A stretch of 64,000 nt of DNA from Acidimicrobiales bacterium (lineage in GTDB: Bacteria > Actinomycetota > Acidimicrobiia > Acidimicrobiales > SHLQ01): positions 62,001 through 126,000 of the forward strand of contig JAHDCX010000010.1 in assembly GCA_020629635.1 (NCBI GenBank), written 5' to 3'. This document shows, one piece after another, positions 17,383 to 26,152 of this stretch (position 1 is its first letter; every line of letters begins with the position of its first letter). The notes under the pieces were generated by a model. That model was not told the DNA's origin. It ran no database searches and saw only the letters and a program-made list of their open reading frames with translations. The translations under genes and the position numbers were made by a program.

Positions 17383-18465
17383 ATGAATACGATCCCATTT
17401 CCGCATCATGGCCCGCTGGCGCCGGAGCAGGTGCATGGTCGAAATGGACTCGTGATCGATCTCGCGCAGCGCATGGCCGATCGCCGAGTCACTGCGCTCC
17501 TCGGGCCGCGGCGTTACGGCAAAACCAGCGTCATGAAGAAGGTCGCCGCCGATCTCGAAGCCACCGACCAGCAAGTCATCTGGCTCGACCTCTACGAGCT
17601 CCGGTCAATGACCGATCTTCTCGCCGCCATTGACGCCGGTCTCTCCGCAACCCGTGGCGCAGTCCGTCGCACCCTCGACACCGTGGCGTCGGGCATGTCC
17701 ATCAACCTCGGAGTCGCCGTCTTCGAGTTGAACCGCGAAGCTCGGGCGGACAGAGATCCGGCCAACGAAGTACGCCGACGACTCGACGTGATCACCACGA
17801 CCGCAGAACGAATGCCGCTCTGCCTCTTCATCGACGAGTTCGCTGGCATCGACGGGGTCGACGGTGGTGCCGGGATGTTGCGGACGGCGCTCCAACACCA
17901 CACCCAGGAACTCGGACTGCTCTTCGCCGGCTCCCAACCGTCGGTCATGGAGGCGTTGTTCACCGATCAAGCACAACCCTTCTTCGGCCAAGCCGACCTG
18001 GTCGAAATCGAGCCGCTCGACACGGGCGCCGTCGTCGAGCTCGTCCACCAAGGCTTCGCTGCCACGGGAAAGTCCGCCGGCGCCGTCGCCGGGCGTATCG
18101 CCGAGCTGACCCGCGGTCACCCTCAACGGACCATGCAGCTCGCCGATGCTGTCTGGCGAGCGACGGGCGCCGACGCTGACGACGTTGCCTGGGAGTCTGG
18201 ACTCGCCGAGGTGCGACGATCGGTCGACCTTGGATCGGAGCGGATCTTCTCGCTCCTGACCGGAGGTCAACAGAAGGCCTTGCGTGCGCTGGCGACTGGT
18301 GGGTCCATCTACGGTCGGGCGGCCCGGGACCTCGAGCTGCCCAGTGCGACGGCCAAGAACGCGGTCGTCGCACTCGAGCGCATGGGATTCGTCGTCCGCA
18401 TTGACGAGGCGTGGCACATCGTTGACCCGTTCTTGGTCGATTGGTTGGGCCGCCGGTTCGTGTGA
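17383..18465 (+). CDS. AAA-type P-loop ATPase with C-terminal winged-helix-like region
   Basis: 360 residues. Walker A GPRRYGKTS at 41-49, Walker B LCLFIDEF near 147-154, sensor-like FAGSQPSVM about 188-196. A C-terminal stretch (GGQQKALRALATGG...LELPSATAKNAVVALERMGFV) has the form of a winged helix. This is the layout of archaeal-type/STAND-like ATPases (AAA_16/AAA_14), often found in stress, defence or mobile contexts but rarely characterised. An AT-rich promoter and isolated position suggest acquisition. No partner effector gene is adjacent. Confidence 0.75.
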   Translation: MNTIPFPHHGPLAPEQVHGRNGLVIDLAQRMADRRVTALLGPRRYGKTSVMKKVAADLEATDQQVIWLDLYELRSMTDLLAAIDAGLSATRGAVRRTLDTVASGMSINLGVAVFELNREARADRDPANEVRRRLDVITTTAERMPLCLFIDEFAGIDGVDGGAGMLRTALQHHTQELGLLFAGSQPSVMEALFTDQAQPFFGQADLVEIEPLDTGAVVELVHQGFAATGKSAGAVAGRIAELTRGHPQRTMQLADAVWRATGADADDVAWESGLAEVRRSVDLGSERIFSLLTGGQQKALRALATGGSIYGRAARDLELPSATAKNAVVALERMGFVVRIDEAWHIVDPFLVDWLGRRFV

Positions 18466-18503
18466 TTCCTTGATGAACCGCACCCCGATGCCGATCGGAA
18501 CGA

Positions 18504-19155
18504 ATGCGGCGTCACCTTCTCCTCTCGGTGTTCTTGGCCGTGGCAGTCCCCAGTGGCTGTGCCGGTGAGCCTGATGTCGAGGAGTCTCGGTGGGTCGACC
18601 TGACCCCCGATCCGACGTCCTCGACCGTTCCCGAAGCCCTCGCGCTCGACGACCCGCCGACCACGACCCAGGCCTCAACCTCACACCGTTGCAGCGGAGA
18701 CCACCGTTCCACCCACCACCGAGTCCGTCCCCGGTGAGCCGGGCACCCTCCCTTGCCTCACGGCAAGCGGGATCCCGTTGCAGCGAACCTCGACCACGTT
18801 CGACTACGGAAAGGGGCCTGTGCCGGCGATCGAGTACGACGCCGATTCGGTGGGCGTCTATGTGAAGGCCGAGGCCGTCGTCACGGTCGACACGCTCGAC
18901 TGGATCAACTGGGCCAGTAGTGGGGGTCGGACCCTCGTCGTCGCCGAGGCCGGACCTGCGGTCGACACGATCACCCTCACGAGTCGAAGAGGAGAGGTCG
19001 ACACGGCCAAGCCGGAGGACGACCGTTTCGCATTGCTCGCCGTCTTCGGAGATGGCCTCGAGGCGATCGATGAGCTCGTCGCCTACGACGCCTCGGGCGC
19101 CGTCGTCGGCCGATGCGCTCCAGACGCCGACGCGGTGTTCATGCCCTGCGACTAA
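18504..19155 (+). pseudogene. Frameshifted secreted lipoprotein
   Basis: ATG 18504 opens a lipoprotein signal (MRRHLLLSVFLAVAVPSGCAG, lipid Cys at 19, shown at the limit of length) followed by a Thr/Pro-rich linker. Around 18675-18690 the reading frame changes: the linker continues naturally (…TVAAETTVPPTTESVPGEPG…) in the frame one base later, into a coherent C-terminal domain (FDYGKGPVPAIEYDADSVG...) ending at TAA 19153-19155. One surplus base (or two missing) explains both halves. It is either a true pseudogene, a sequencing error or a programmed shift. Domain function unknown. Confidence 0.65.
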
Positions 19156-19165
19156 CTGTTCGCGG

Positions 19166-19192
19166 TCACGTTGGTGTCTGACCCCAACGTGA
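19166..19192. terminator. Hairpin between convergent genes (possible bidirectional terminator / REP-like unit)
   Basis: TCACGTTGG (19166-19174) pairs perfectly with CCAACGTGA (19184-19192) around a 9-base loop containing GTCTGACC. It lies between a plus-strand lipoprotein and a minus-strand aldolase, and overlaps the stop of the latter. There is no clear T-tract, so it may be a rho-independent-like pause site or a REP-type palindrome. Confidence 0.45.
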
Positions 19193-19894
19193 CTGGCCGA
19201 GGTGGCGAGAGACGAGGAAGTCGAAGGCGGTTTCGAGGGAGCGATAGCGGACCAGGTCGTCACGGGCGATCACGGCGGCTTCGTCGGAGATCGGGTTGGC
19301 ATCGGGGGCTTTCATCAACGCCTCGCACACGCGCTCGAGCGTGACGAACGCGGAGATCGTCTCGGCCACGGTCGGTCCCGTCGTGAGCAGACCATGGCAG
19401 CGCAGCATCGCCACCTGCTTGTCGCCGAGCGCGTTCGCAATGCGCTTGCCGCCCTCGACGCCGAGCACCTGCACTTCTTCGTCATCGAAGAACGCCCACC
19501 GGTCGTGGAACGTACACGCCTCCTGAGTGATGGCTTCGATCGGTCGACCCGTGGCGCAGAACGGGGTGCCCCACGGGGTGTGGGTGTGGGCGACGCCGAC
19601 GACGTCGGGACGAGCCTCGTGGATCGGATGATGAATGTGATACGCCGTCGTGTTGATCGGCGTGCCGCACGTGGCCGTGCCGTCAGGTCCGACCAGGACG
19701 AGATCGTCGACCGTCGCCTTCTCGAATCCGCACGGGAACCGCAGCAGCCACATGTGGTCGGTGTGCTCCGGGTCCCTCGCAGTGATGTGGCCGTCGCCCA
19801 GATCACCCCACCGAAGTGCAGCGAAGATCCGGTAGCCGAGCGCCACCTCCTCCTTGCGGCGAGCCCGTTCGGCCTCGATGTCGATCTCGGTCAT
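19166..19894 (-). CDS. Class II aldolase/adducin-family protein
   Basis: 242 residues. Zinc-site motifs: GDGHITARDPE (about 33-43), AHTHTPWG (about 102-109) and CHGLLTTG (about 166-173) supply the histidines typical of fuculose-phosphate-aldolase-like enzymes. The C-terminus reads through the hairpin. Members act as aldolases, epimerases or decarboxylases on sugar phosphates and related compounds; the substrate is not predictable. It follows the DUF1801 gene with a one-base gap, so the two form an operon. Confidence 0.85.
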   Translation of the reverse strand: MTEIDIEAERARRKEEVALGYRIFAALRWGDLGDGHITARDPEHTDHMWLLRFPCGFEKATVDDLVLVGPDGTATCGTPINTTAYHIHHPIHEARPDVVGVAHTHTPWGTPFCATGRPIEAITQEACTFHDRWAFFDDEEVQVLGVEGGKRIANALGDKQVAMLRCHGLLTTGPTVAETISAFVTLERVCEALMKAPDANPISDEAAVIARDDLVRYRSLETAFDFLVSRHLGQSRWGQTPT

Positions 19895-19895
19895 G

Positions 19896-20324
19896 TCACT
19901 CCGGAAACGTCTCGTGGGTGGCTTTCAGCTCGGCCACGGCCTTGGTCACCATCTCCTCGACCACGTCGAGGTCAACGTCGGCGAGCTTGTTGATGTACAG
20001 GCAGCTCTTCCCGATCTTGTGCTTGCCGAGGCGCGATCGCTCGTCGTCGAAGTCTTGGTACCCGGGCATCAGGTAGAGGACCTGGTTGGCTTTCCGGGGG
20101 GAGAAACCGACCATCATCCACTCGCCGGATCGGCCCGACTCGTACTCGTATTTGTAGCGACCGAAGCCCACGATCGACGGGCCCCACATCTTCGCCTCGT
20201 AGCCGGTGACTTTGGCCATGAGGTCCTTGAGGGTCTCCGCGTCGGCTCGTCGGACGTCGTGTTCGATCGACGCGATGAACTCTTCCGGTTCGACCGTGGT
20301 TGGTTTGGTCTTGTTCTCCGCCAC
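19896..20324 (-). CDS. DUF1801-domain protein
   Basis: 142 residues from GTG 20324 (VAENKTKPTTVEPEEFIASI), which has an AGGGGG ribosome site about 7 bases upstream. YEAKMWGPSIVGFG and MMVGFSPRKANQVLYLMPG are characteristic of DUF1801, and KIGKSCLYINKLADVDLDVVEEMV of its C-terminus. No enzymatic role is established for the family. A frame upstream stays open to 21539 but is antisense of other genes. First gene of a pair with the class II aldolase. Confidence 0.85.
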   Translation of the reverse strand: MAENKTKPTTVEPEEFIASIEHDVRRADAETLKDLMAKVTGYEAKMWGPSIVGFGRYKYEYESGRSGEWMMVGFSPRKANQVLYLMPGYQDFDDERSRLGKHKIGKSCLYINKLADVDLDVVEEMVTKAVAELKATHETFPE

Positions 20325-20348
20325 GTGTTTCCCCCTACGTTGCGACTG

Positions 20349-20918
20349 ATGGGATTCACCCGAGATGAACTCGAGTCGTTCCGTAGCGCGACAGTACCGG
20401 ACCTCGTGGGACCAGGACTGCGCCTGCTCTTCGTGGGGATCAACCCCGGCCTGTGGACAGCAGCCACCCAGACCCACTTTGCGCACCCCGGCAATCGCTT
20501 CTACCCGGCACTCGAGAAGGCGGGCATCATCACTCGCACCATCGATCGCGGCGACGGCATGTCCGACGACGACCGAGCGCATCTGCTCGACCGGGGGATC
20601 GGCATCACCAACGTCGTCCATCGCACAACGGCGCGTGCGAGCGAGCTCTCCGCCGACGAGCTCCGCGCTGGCGGCGCCATCCTCCGCAGCTTCGTTCGCT
20701 CCCACCGACCCGCCGTCGTTGCGGTTGCCGGCATCACGGCGTACCGGACCGCCTTCGGCGAGCGGAAGGCGACGATGGGGGAGCAGCCCGTGGATTTCGA
20801 GGGCAGCCGCCTCTGGGTCGTCCCGAACCCGTCCGGGCTCAACGCCCACGAGACGATCGACTCGCTCGCGATGGCCTACGCCGCCCCAGCTGTGGCCGCA
20901 GGAGTCATCGGCGACTGA
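20349..20918 (+). CDS. mug: Mug-type G:T/U mismatch-specific DNA glycosylase
   Basis: 189 residues. VGINPGLWTAATQTHFAHPGNRFYPALEKAGI carries the catalytic-asparagine GINPG motif (about 30-34) and the FxxPGNRF pocket; VVPNPSGLNAH near 158-168 is the second signature. It removes uracil or ethenocytosine paired with guanine. ATG 20349 lies 24 bases from the divergent DUF1801 start, so the two promoters must overlap the coding ends. Confidence 0.9.
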   Translation: MGFTRDELESFRSATVPDLVGPGLRLLFVGINPGLWTAATQTHFAHPGNRFYPALEKAGIITRTIDRGDGMSDDDRAHLLDRGIGITNVVHRTTARASELSADELRAGGAILRSFVRSHRPAVVAVAGITAYRTAFGERKATMGEQPVDFEGSRLWVVPNPSGLNAHETIDSLAMAYAAPAVAAGVIGD

Positions 20919-20926
20919 CCCTTTGC

Positions 20927-21517
20927 TCAGCGCAGGGCGCCGAGCGCCGCGAGCGCGATCATGATGGCGCCGCCGGCGCGCATGATCTGGCGTTGCCGTC
21001 GATCGGTGAGCCGGTCGCCGAGGGCCGATGCGCCGACGGCCAGGCACAGGTGCCATCCAAGCGACGCGACGACGATGCCCACCGAGAAGGTCACGAGTGC
21101 CGACGCCGAGTCGCGGAACGGCACGGCATTCAGGACCGCGACCCACACGCCCAGCACCGACGGCGTCAGCGCGGTGAAGGAGAACATCGCGGGCAGCGGT
21201 CGTTCGACCCGCTCGGCGAGCGCTGCGGCCGCCGTTGGCCGGAGGATGAGCAGGCCCCCGACGAGGAGCAGCGTGGCGACCGAGGCCACCTGGAGCGCGA
21301 CCGACAGTGCGCCCGGCAGGGCGGCACCCGCGATCACGATGGCCGCCGCAGCCGACAACATGGCGACGTCTCCCAACGCGACGCCGAGACCGCCCTCGAT
21401 TCCCTTCCGGCGCCCCTGGTGCATGCCGATCTCGACGAGCGTCAAGGCCACTGGTCCGGGCGGGGGGATCACCAACAGGCCGAGTCCGATGCCGAGAATC
21501 ACGATGCTCACGTCCAT
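20927..21517 (-). CDS. LysE-family exporter
   Basis: 196 residues, six predicted helices. The family start ILGIGLGLLVIPPPGPVALTLVEIG (split over helix 1) with the PPPGP motif and GIEGGLGVALGDVAML are diagnostic. Such proteins export amino acids or similar solutes by proton antiport. It is divergent from an Lrp/AsnC regulator with 76 bases between starts, the classic arrangement for Lrp-controlled amino-acid export. Confidence 0.85.
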   Translation of the reverse strand: MDVSIVILGIGLGLLVIPPPGPVALTLVEIGMHQGRRKGIEGGLGVALGDVAMLSAAAAIVIAGAALPGALSVALQVASVATLLLVGGLLILRPTAAAALAERVERPLPAMFSFTALTPSVLGVWVAVLNAVPFRDSASALVTFSVGIVVASLGWHLCLAVGASALGDRLTDRRQRQIMRAGGAIMIALAALGALR

Positions 21518-21593
21518 GACCGCAGTATCGGTGAGTCATCGCCGGGTTTGGGCTGGATCTGCGTCATCGGTCTGCCGAGATACCGTGGATTCC

Positions 21594-22049
21594 ATGGCAT
21601 TGGATGAGATCGACCGCCAGATCATCGGTGAGCTACAAATCGACAGTCGGATCTCGGTCGCCGACCTCGCCGACCGAATCAACCTCGGACCGTCGGCCAC
21701 GAGCGAACGACTCCGCAGACTCCGCGCCTCGGGCATCGTCCGGCGCTTCACCATCGAGCTCGACCCTCGGGCGATCGGGCGCCAGATCGACGCCTTCGTC
21801 GACGTGCGCTTCGCCACGAACTACTCACCCGGCCTCGACTTCGAGGCTCCCGAGCTCGCGGCCGTGGTCGAGGCGACCCACCTCACCGGTCGGTACGACC
21901 TCCAGCTCCGCGTCTCGGCCACCGATGTCGCCGAGCTCGACCGGCTTCTTGAGGCGCTCAAGGACGAACTCGGCGCGGTGGAGACCAACACGCGTCTGAT
22001 TCTTCGGACCATCGAGGGCTTCCCTCGACACCCCCCTCTCGGGGACTGA
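21594..22049 (+). CDS. Lrp/AsnC-family transcriptional regulator
   Basis: 151 residues: N-terminal HTH (LDEIDRQIIGELQIDSRIS, then VADLADRINLGPSATSERLRRL) and C-terminal RAM domain (FVDVRFAT..., TGRYDLQLRVSATDVAELDRLL). ATG 21594 is the only start that gives the full HTH. It very likely controls the divergent LysE exporter in response to an amino acid. Serine hydrolase follows 17 bases downstream and may be co-transcribed. Confidence 0.9.
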   Translation: MALDEIDRQIIGELQIDSRISVADLADRINLGPSATSERLRRLRASGIVRRFTIELDPRAIGRQIDAFVDVRFATNYSPGLDFEAPELAAVVEATHLTGRYDLQLRVSATDVAELDRLLEALKDELGAVETNTRLILRTIEGFPRHPPLGD

Positions 22050-22066
22050 CCTGCGACACTGTCGCC

Positions 22067-23257
22067 ATGATTGATCACGAACGACTCGATCGGGTCGGCG
22101 ATGTCGGCCGTCGCTACGTGGATCGCGGCGTCCTGCCGTACAGCCACGTTCAGGTCGCCCACCGAGGCGAGGTCGTCTATGCCGACCTTCATGGCTTCGC
22201 CGACGTCGACCGTGCCGTGCCGATCGCGCCGGACACGATCTGTCGCATCTACTCGATGACCAAGCCGATCACGTCCATCGTGATCATGCAGCTCGTCGAG
22301 GAAGGCGCCCTCCTGCTCGAGACGCCGCTCGCCGAACATCTTCCGGAGTTCGCGAATCCCCGCGTCTTCGTTGGCGGGTCGGACATGAGCCCGCAGACCA
22401 GGCCCGCCAGCAACCCGATCGAGATTCGTCATCTGCTGACGCACACGTCGGGCATCACCTATGGGTTCCACCGCCAGACGCCTGTCGACGCCCGATATCG
22501 GCGCAAGAAACTGGGTGACTTTGTCACCCCGGACTACGACCTCGACGAGGCGATGCGTCTCCTGGCGGCCGAGCCGCTGCTGTTCGACCCGGGCACCGCG
22601 TGGAATTACGGACTGTCGACCGACGTGCTCGGAGCCGTGATCGAGCGGGTCACCGGTCAGACGCTCGACGTCGCCTTTCAGGAGCGGATCTTCGAACCGC
22701 TCGGCATGGTCGACACCGGTTTCCACGTGGATGCGTCGAAGGCCGACCGCCTCGCGGCGCTCTACATCCCCGGTGCCGGTGGCATGTCGAGAATGGACGA
22801 CCCGACGACGTCCCGATTGCATGCTCCGCCGTCGTTCTTGTCCGGCGGTGGAGGCCTCGTGTCGACGATGGATGACTATCAACGATTCGTCGACATGCTC
22901 GCCGCGGGCGGACACGCTCCCGGGGGGCGCCTGATCGGGCGCTTCACGCTGGACTACATGACGAAGAATCACCTCCCCGGCGGTGCGCTGCTCAACGACC
23001 TCGGCCAGTCCCTGTTCTCCGAGGTCACCTTGGACGGCATGGGGTTCGGTCTCGGATTCGCGGTCATCGAAGATGCGGCCGCCAACGCCTCGCTGTGCTC
23101 GGCGGGGGAGTTCAACTGGGGAGGTGCTGCCAGCACCGTGTTCTGGGTCGATCCCGTCAACGAGCTCACGGTGGTCTTCCTGACCCAACTGTTGCCCAGC
23201 TCCACCTATCCCGTTCGTCGCGAGCTGCGCAACGCCGTCTACCAGGCCCTCACCTGA
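22067..23257 (+). CDS. Serine hydrolase of the beta-lactamase class C / EstB family
   Basis: 396 residues. Catalytic S63-x-x-K66 (SMTK), Y181 in WNYGLSTD replacing the usual YxN, and a late GLGFAV/GEFNWGGAASTVFWVDP stretch equivalent to the KTG region. No signal peptide is visible, so it is probably a cytoplasmic esterase or peptidase rather than a resistance enzyme. Confidence 0.85.
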   Translation: MIDHERLDRVGDVGRRYVDRGVLPYSHVQVAHRGEVVYADLHGFADVDRAVPIAPDTICRIYSMTKPITSIVIMQLVEEGALLLETPLAEHLPEFANPRVFVGGSDMSPQTRPASNPIEIRHLLTHTSGITYGFHRQTPVDARYRRKKLGDFVTPDYDLDEAMRLLAAEPLLFDPGTAWNYGLSTDVLGAVIERVTGQTLDVAFQERIFEPLGMVDTGFHVDASKADRLAALYIPGAGGMSRMDDPTTSRLHAPPSFLSGGGGLVSTMDDYQRFVDMLAAGGHAPGGRLIGRFTLDYMTKNHLPGGALLNDLGQSLFSEVTLDGMGFGLGFAVIEDAAANASLCSAGEFNWGGAASTVFWVDPVNELTVVFLTQLLPSSTYPVRRELRNAVYQALT

Positions 23258-23270
23258 GTCGCCGCCGCGC

Positions 23271-24638
23271 TCAGCTCGGTTGAAAGCGCCGAGCATGGCG
23301 CCTGTGTGCCGCAAGCATCTCGTCGAGCCGACTGCTCACGAGCGCGCCCTCACGAACGACCGGCACGCCAGCGACGACCGTGTGCCAGGCGCTCGTCGGA
23401 CCGCACCGAAGCCACCCTTCGATCGGATCGTCGAGCACGCCCGCAAACGCCGGACCGTCGAGCTTCCACACGGCGAGGTCGCCCACCGACCCGACCGAGA
23501 GCTCGCCGAGCTCGCCCATCCGGCCAAGGCACCCGGCGCCGCCCCTCGTCGCCACGTCGAGCGCGTCTCGAGCCGTCATTGCGCCCGCCCCCGAGCGGAG
23601 CTTGCCCTGCAGCATCGCGAGTCGGGCCTCCTGCCAGAGCGAGGCTGCGTCTGCCGAGGAGGAACCATCGCAGCCGAGCCCCACCGGGCACCCCGCGTGG
23701 CGCAGGTCGACCACTGGCGCAATCCCCGAGCTGAGGATCATGTTCGAGCTCGGACAGTGCGCGATGCCGACACCGGCAGCACCGAGTCGGCTCACCTCTG
23801 CGGCGTCGGGTCGAACGACGTGGGCGCCCCAGGTCCGGTCGGTCATCCAGCCGACGTCTTCGTAGAGGTCGACGGGGCGCATCCCGAACGTGGCCAGGGC
23901 GTATTCGTCATCTTCGGCGTTCTCGGCGAGATGAGTATGCAACCGGACGTCGAGACGCTCGGCGAGCTCGGCCGTACGGCGCATGAGTTCGGGGGTCACG
24001 CTGAACGGGCTGCACGGTGCCAGGGCGATCCGGGTCATGGCGCCGTGCGATGCGTCGTGCCATCGAGCGACGTGGCGTTCGGATTCGGCGAGGATGTCCT
24101 CTTCGTCTCGGACGGCGTCGTCGGGTGGCAGGCCGCCGTCCTTCACGCTCAGGCTCATGGAGCCGTACGTCGGGTGAAACCGCATGCCGAGATCCGAGGC
24201 CGCCGCGATCTCGGCCGCCAGTAGGTCTCCGGCTCGCGGAGGGTGGAGGTAGTGATGATCCGACGACGTCGTACAGCCGGAGAGGGCCAGTTCGGCGAGA
24301 CCGACCCAGGCGGCAACGTGGACCGACTCCTCGTCGATGTTCGCCGTCCACGTGGGATACAGCGATTGCAGCCATCCGAAGAGGGGAGCGCTGGTCATCG
24401 GGGGCCAGGCCCGAGTCAGGTTCTGCCACAGGTGATGGTGGGTGTTGATCAGGCCGGGCGTGACGAGTCCGTCGGCGGCATCGAGGGTCTGGCCGGCCTC
24501 CGGTTCGGGGTCGGTCGACGAGCCGAGCGAGGACACGAGGCCGTTCGTGATCGCCACCCATCCGCCGATGAGCTCGCGCCGATCGGCGTCCATCGTCGCG
24601 ACGAGGCGGGCGTTGCGGACGAGCAGGTCAGCGGGCAT
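23271..24638 (-). CDS. 8-oxoguanine deaminase-like amidohydrolase (SsnA/PA0142 type)
   Basis: 455 residues, amidohydrolase barrel. The sequence follows Pseudomonas 8-oxoguanine deaminase closely: PGLINTHHHLWQNLTRAW (metal H67/H69), LSGCTTSSDHHYL, ALAPCSPFSVTPELM, RLHTHLAE, AHCPSSNMILSSG and GLGCDGSSSADAA. It would convert 8-oxoguanine to urate, removing oxidised purine and feeding urate into catabolism. SsnA, a relative, is linked to ygfK/xdhD in E. coli; here it lies 15 kb from the ygfK-like operon and 2 kb from a nucleoside-type ABC importer. Terminates 14 bases from the convergent serine hydrolase. Confidence 0.88.
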   Translation of the reverse strand: MPADLLVRNARLVATMDADRRELIGGWVAITNGLVSSLGSSTDPEPEAGQTLDAADGLVTPGLINTHHHLWQNLTRAWPPMTSAPLFGWLQSLYPTWTANIDEESVHVAAWVGLAELALSGCTTSSDHHYLHPPRAGDLLAAEIAAASDLGMRFHPTYGSMSLSVKDGGLPPDDAVRDEEDILAESERHVARWHDASHGAMTRIALAPCSPFSVTPELMRRTAELAERLDVRLHTHLAENAEDDEYALATFGMRPVDLYEDVGWMTDRTWGAHVVRPDAAEVSRLGAAGVGIAHCPSSNMILSSGIAPVVDLRHAGCPVGLGCDGSSSADAASLWQEARLAMLQGKLRSGAGAMTARDALDVATRGGAGCLGRMGELGELSVGSVGDLAVWKLDGPAFAGVLDDPIEGWLRCGPTSAWHTVVAGVPVVREGALVSSRLDEMLAAHRRHARRFQPS

Positions 24639-24658
24639 CGTCTGAGTCTGTCACCGGC

Positions 24659-25408
24659 TCAGCGGGTGAACAGCCAACCGGCCACGAAGATCCCGAAGGC
24701 GATCGTGGCGAGGCGGATTGCTCGGACCGGAAGACGGCGCCCGGCGCGGGCGCTCACCCAGCCGCCGACGACGCTGCCGACGGCGAGCGGTACGAGCGCC
24801 GCCCAGGAGACGAAGCCGTTCAGGCCATAGGCGACGATGGCCATGAGGGTCCCGGTGCCGATCGCGATGTTCTTGGCGGCGTTCGCCGAGAGAAACGTGT
24901 CGAAGCCCCGGATCGTGTACATCGCGATGAAGACGTTTCCGACACCCGAACCGAAGTAGGTCAGGTAGGTGGCGAAGACGAACATGGCTGCGGTCCCGAT
25001 CGGCCCGGTGGCCGCATTCGGCGCCGATCGTTCCGCCCACCGACGCAGCCAGGGACTGGCCGCGTAGAACGCCGTCCCGGCGAGGATCAGCCAGGGGACG
25101 AACGTCTCGAAGAACCCGTTGTCCGTCGACGCAAGCGCGGCGATCCCGAGTGCACTCCCCGCAACGATGATCGTCAGCTCGCGTGGGTAGCGGTGCCGGT
25201 CGGCTCGGACTTCGGGCAGGTACTCCGGTATCGCCACCAGGTTCGCCGGCGCGAGGGCGGTGAGCGTTGTCGCCGCCGCCGAGACGGGCGGAAGTCCGGT
25301 GAGGATGAGGGCGGGGTAGGTGAAGAAGCTTCCTCCGCTCGCCAGGGCGTTGATCCCTCCGGCGAGCAACCCCGCGCCGAGGAGGAGCAACCACTCCGCT
25401 GGGGTCAC
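24659..25408 (-). CDS. TSUP (TauE/SafE) family membrane transporter
   Basis: 249 residues with seven to eight hydrophobic helices. LLAGGINALASGGSFFTYPAL and SGVGNVFIAMY are the paired TSUP signatures. These export or import small organic/sulfur anions. GTG 25408 overlaps the preceding stop (GTGTGA region), so it is translated with the phosphatase gene and lies 20 bases upstream of 8-oxoguanine deaminase. Substrate unknown. Confidence 0.82.
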   Translation of the reverse strand: MTPAEWLLLLGAGLLAGGINALASGGSFFTYPALILTGLPPVSAAATTLTALAPANLVAIPEYLPEVRADRHRYPRELTIIVAGSALGIAALASTDNGFFETFVPWLILAGTAFYAASPWLRRWAERSAPNAATGPIGTAAMFVFATYLTYFGSGVGNVFIAMYTIRGFDTFLSANAAKNIAIGTGTLMAIVAYGLNGFVSWAALVPLAVGSVVGGWVSARAGRRLPVRAIRLATIAFGIFVAGWLFTR

Positions 25409-26094
25409 ACGAGCGGCGCATCGGCTTGGAGGGTGCCGATGTGAGAGGCGTCGTTGAAGGTCCGGATCCTCCAGTGATCACCGAGCACGTGGAGGTGATT
25501 CACCGATCCGTTCCGGGCTCCCATGAACGCACGAGCCTCCGTGCCGGCCGCATGACCGAGGAGCGCCGCGATCACACCTCCGTGACACACGACGACCACC
25601 AGTTGGTCAGGATGGGCATCCGCGATTCGTTGCACGGCGGCGGCGGTTCGGGTCCGGAGCTGCTCGTTCGATTCGGCGCCGGGCAGGGACGCCCATTCGC
25701 CGGTCCGTCGCAGCTCGAGCACGGCAGGGTCGCCGTCGGCCGCACGAGCCCGGAACTCGCCGCCTTCGAACTCGCCCAGATGGACCTCACGGAGGTCCGG
25801 ATCGATCTGCGGGGTCAGCCCGAGTGTTCGGGCCAGCGGTGCGGCCGTCTGGTGCGTGCGGATCAGGCTGCTCACCCAGATCGCGTCGATGGGGAGGCCC
25901 GCCAACCGCTCGCCAACGGCCTCAGCCTGACGTTCGCCAAGCTCGGACAGCGGCGGATCGCCCTGCCCATCGAGTAGCGAGAATGGCGTGCCCTCGACGT
26001 ACGCCCGACTCTGTCCGTGTCGAACCAGCACGATTTCGCACGCACCCGGTTGCGGCCCGAGAAATGTCTGAGGGAACGTCCGTGGACTCGACAT
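25405..26094 (-). CDS. Histidine phosphatase (phosphoglycerate-mutase-like)
   Basis: 229 residues. Phosphohistidine motif LVRHGQS with H26, a second catalytic region REVHLGEFEGGEF, and the later histidine in VVVCHGGV near residue 170. The length and lack of specific inserts fit a broad phosphatase of the SixA/PhoE/CobC-like superfamily. Starts back-to-back with the plus-strand TIGR03086 gene. Confidence 0.87.
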   Translation of the reverse strand: MSSPRTFPQTFLGPQPGACEIVLVRHGQSRAYVEGTPFSLLDGQGDPPLSELGERQAEAVGERLAGLPIDAIWVSSLIRTHQTAAPLARTLGLTPQIDPDLREVHLGEFEGGEFRARAADGDPAVLELRRTGEWASLPGAESNEQLRTRTAAAVQRIADAHPDQLVVVVCHGGVIAALLGHAAGTEARAFMGARNGSVNHLHVLGDHWRIRTFNDASHIGTLQADAPLV

Positions 26095-26152
26095 GACCGC
26101 AGTCTGCTACGGTCCGCCCGTCTTCGCCCGCTTCCTTTGGAGATCCCGCATC

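Noticed and set aside
21518-21593. Partial dyad (GTATC...GATAC) between lysE and lrp as the Lrp operator
   Set aside because: Only about five bases pair cleanly; too weak to list as a site, although an Lrp site is expected here.
22067-23257. Beta-lactamase resistance gene
   Set aside because: SxxK and Tyr are present but there is no signal peptide and the third motif is EstB-like, so an esterase/peptidase is more likely.
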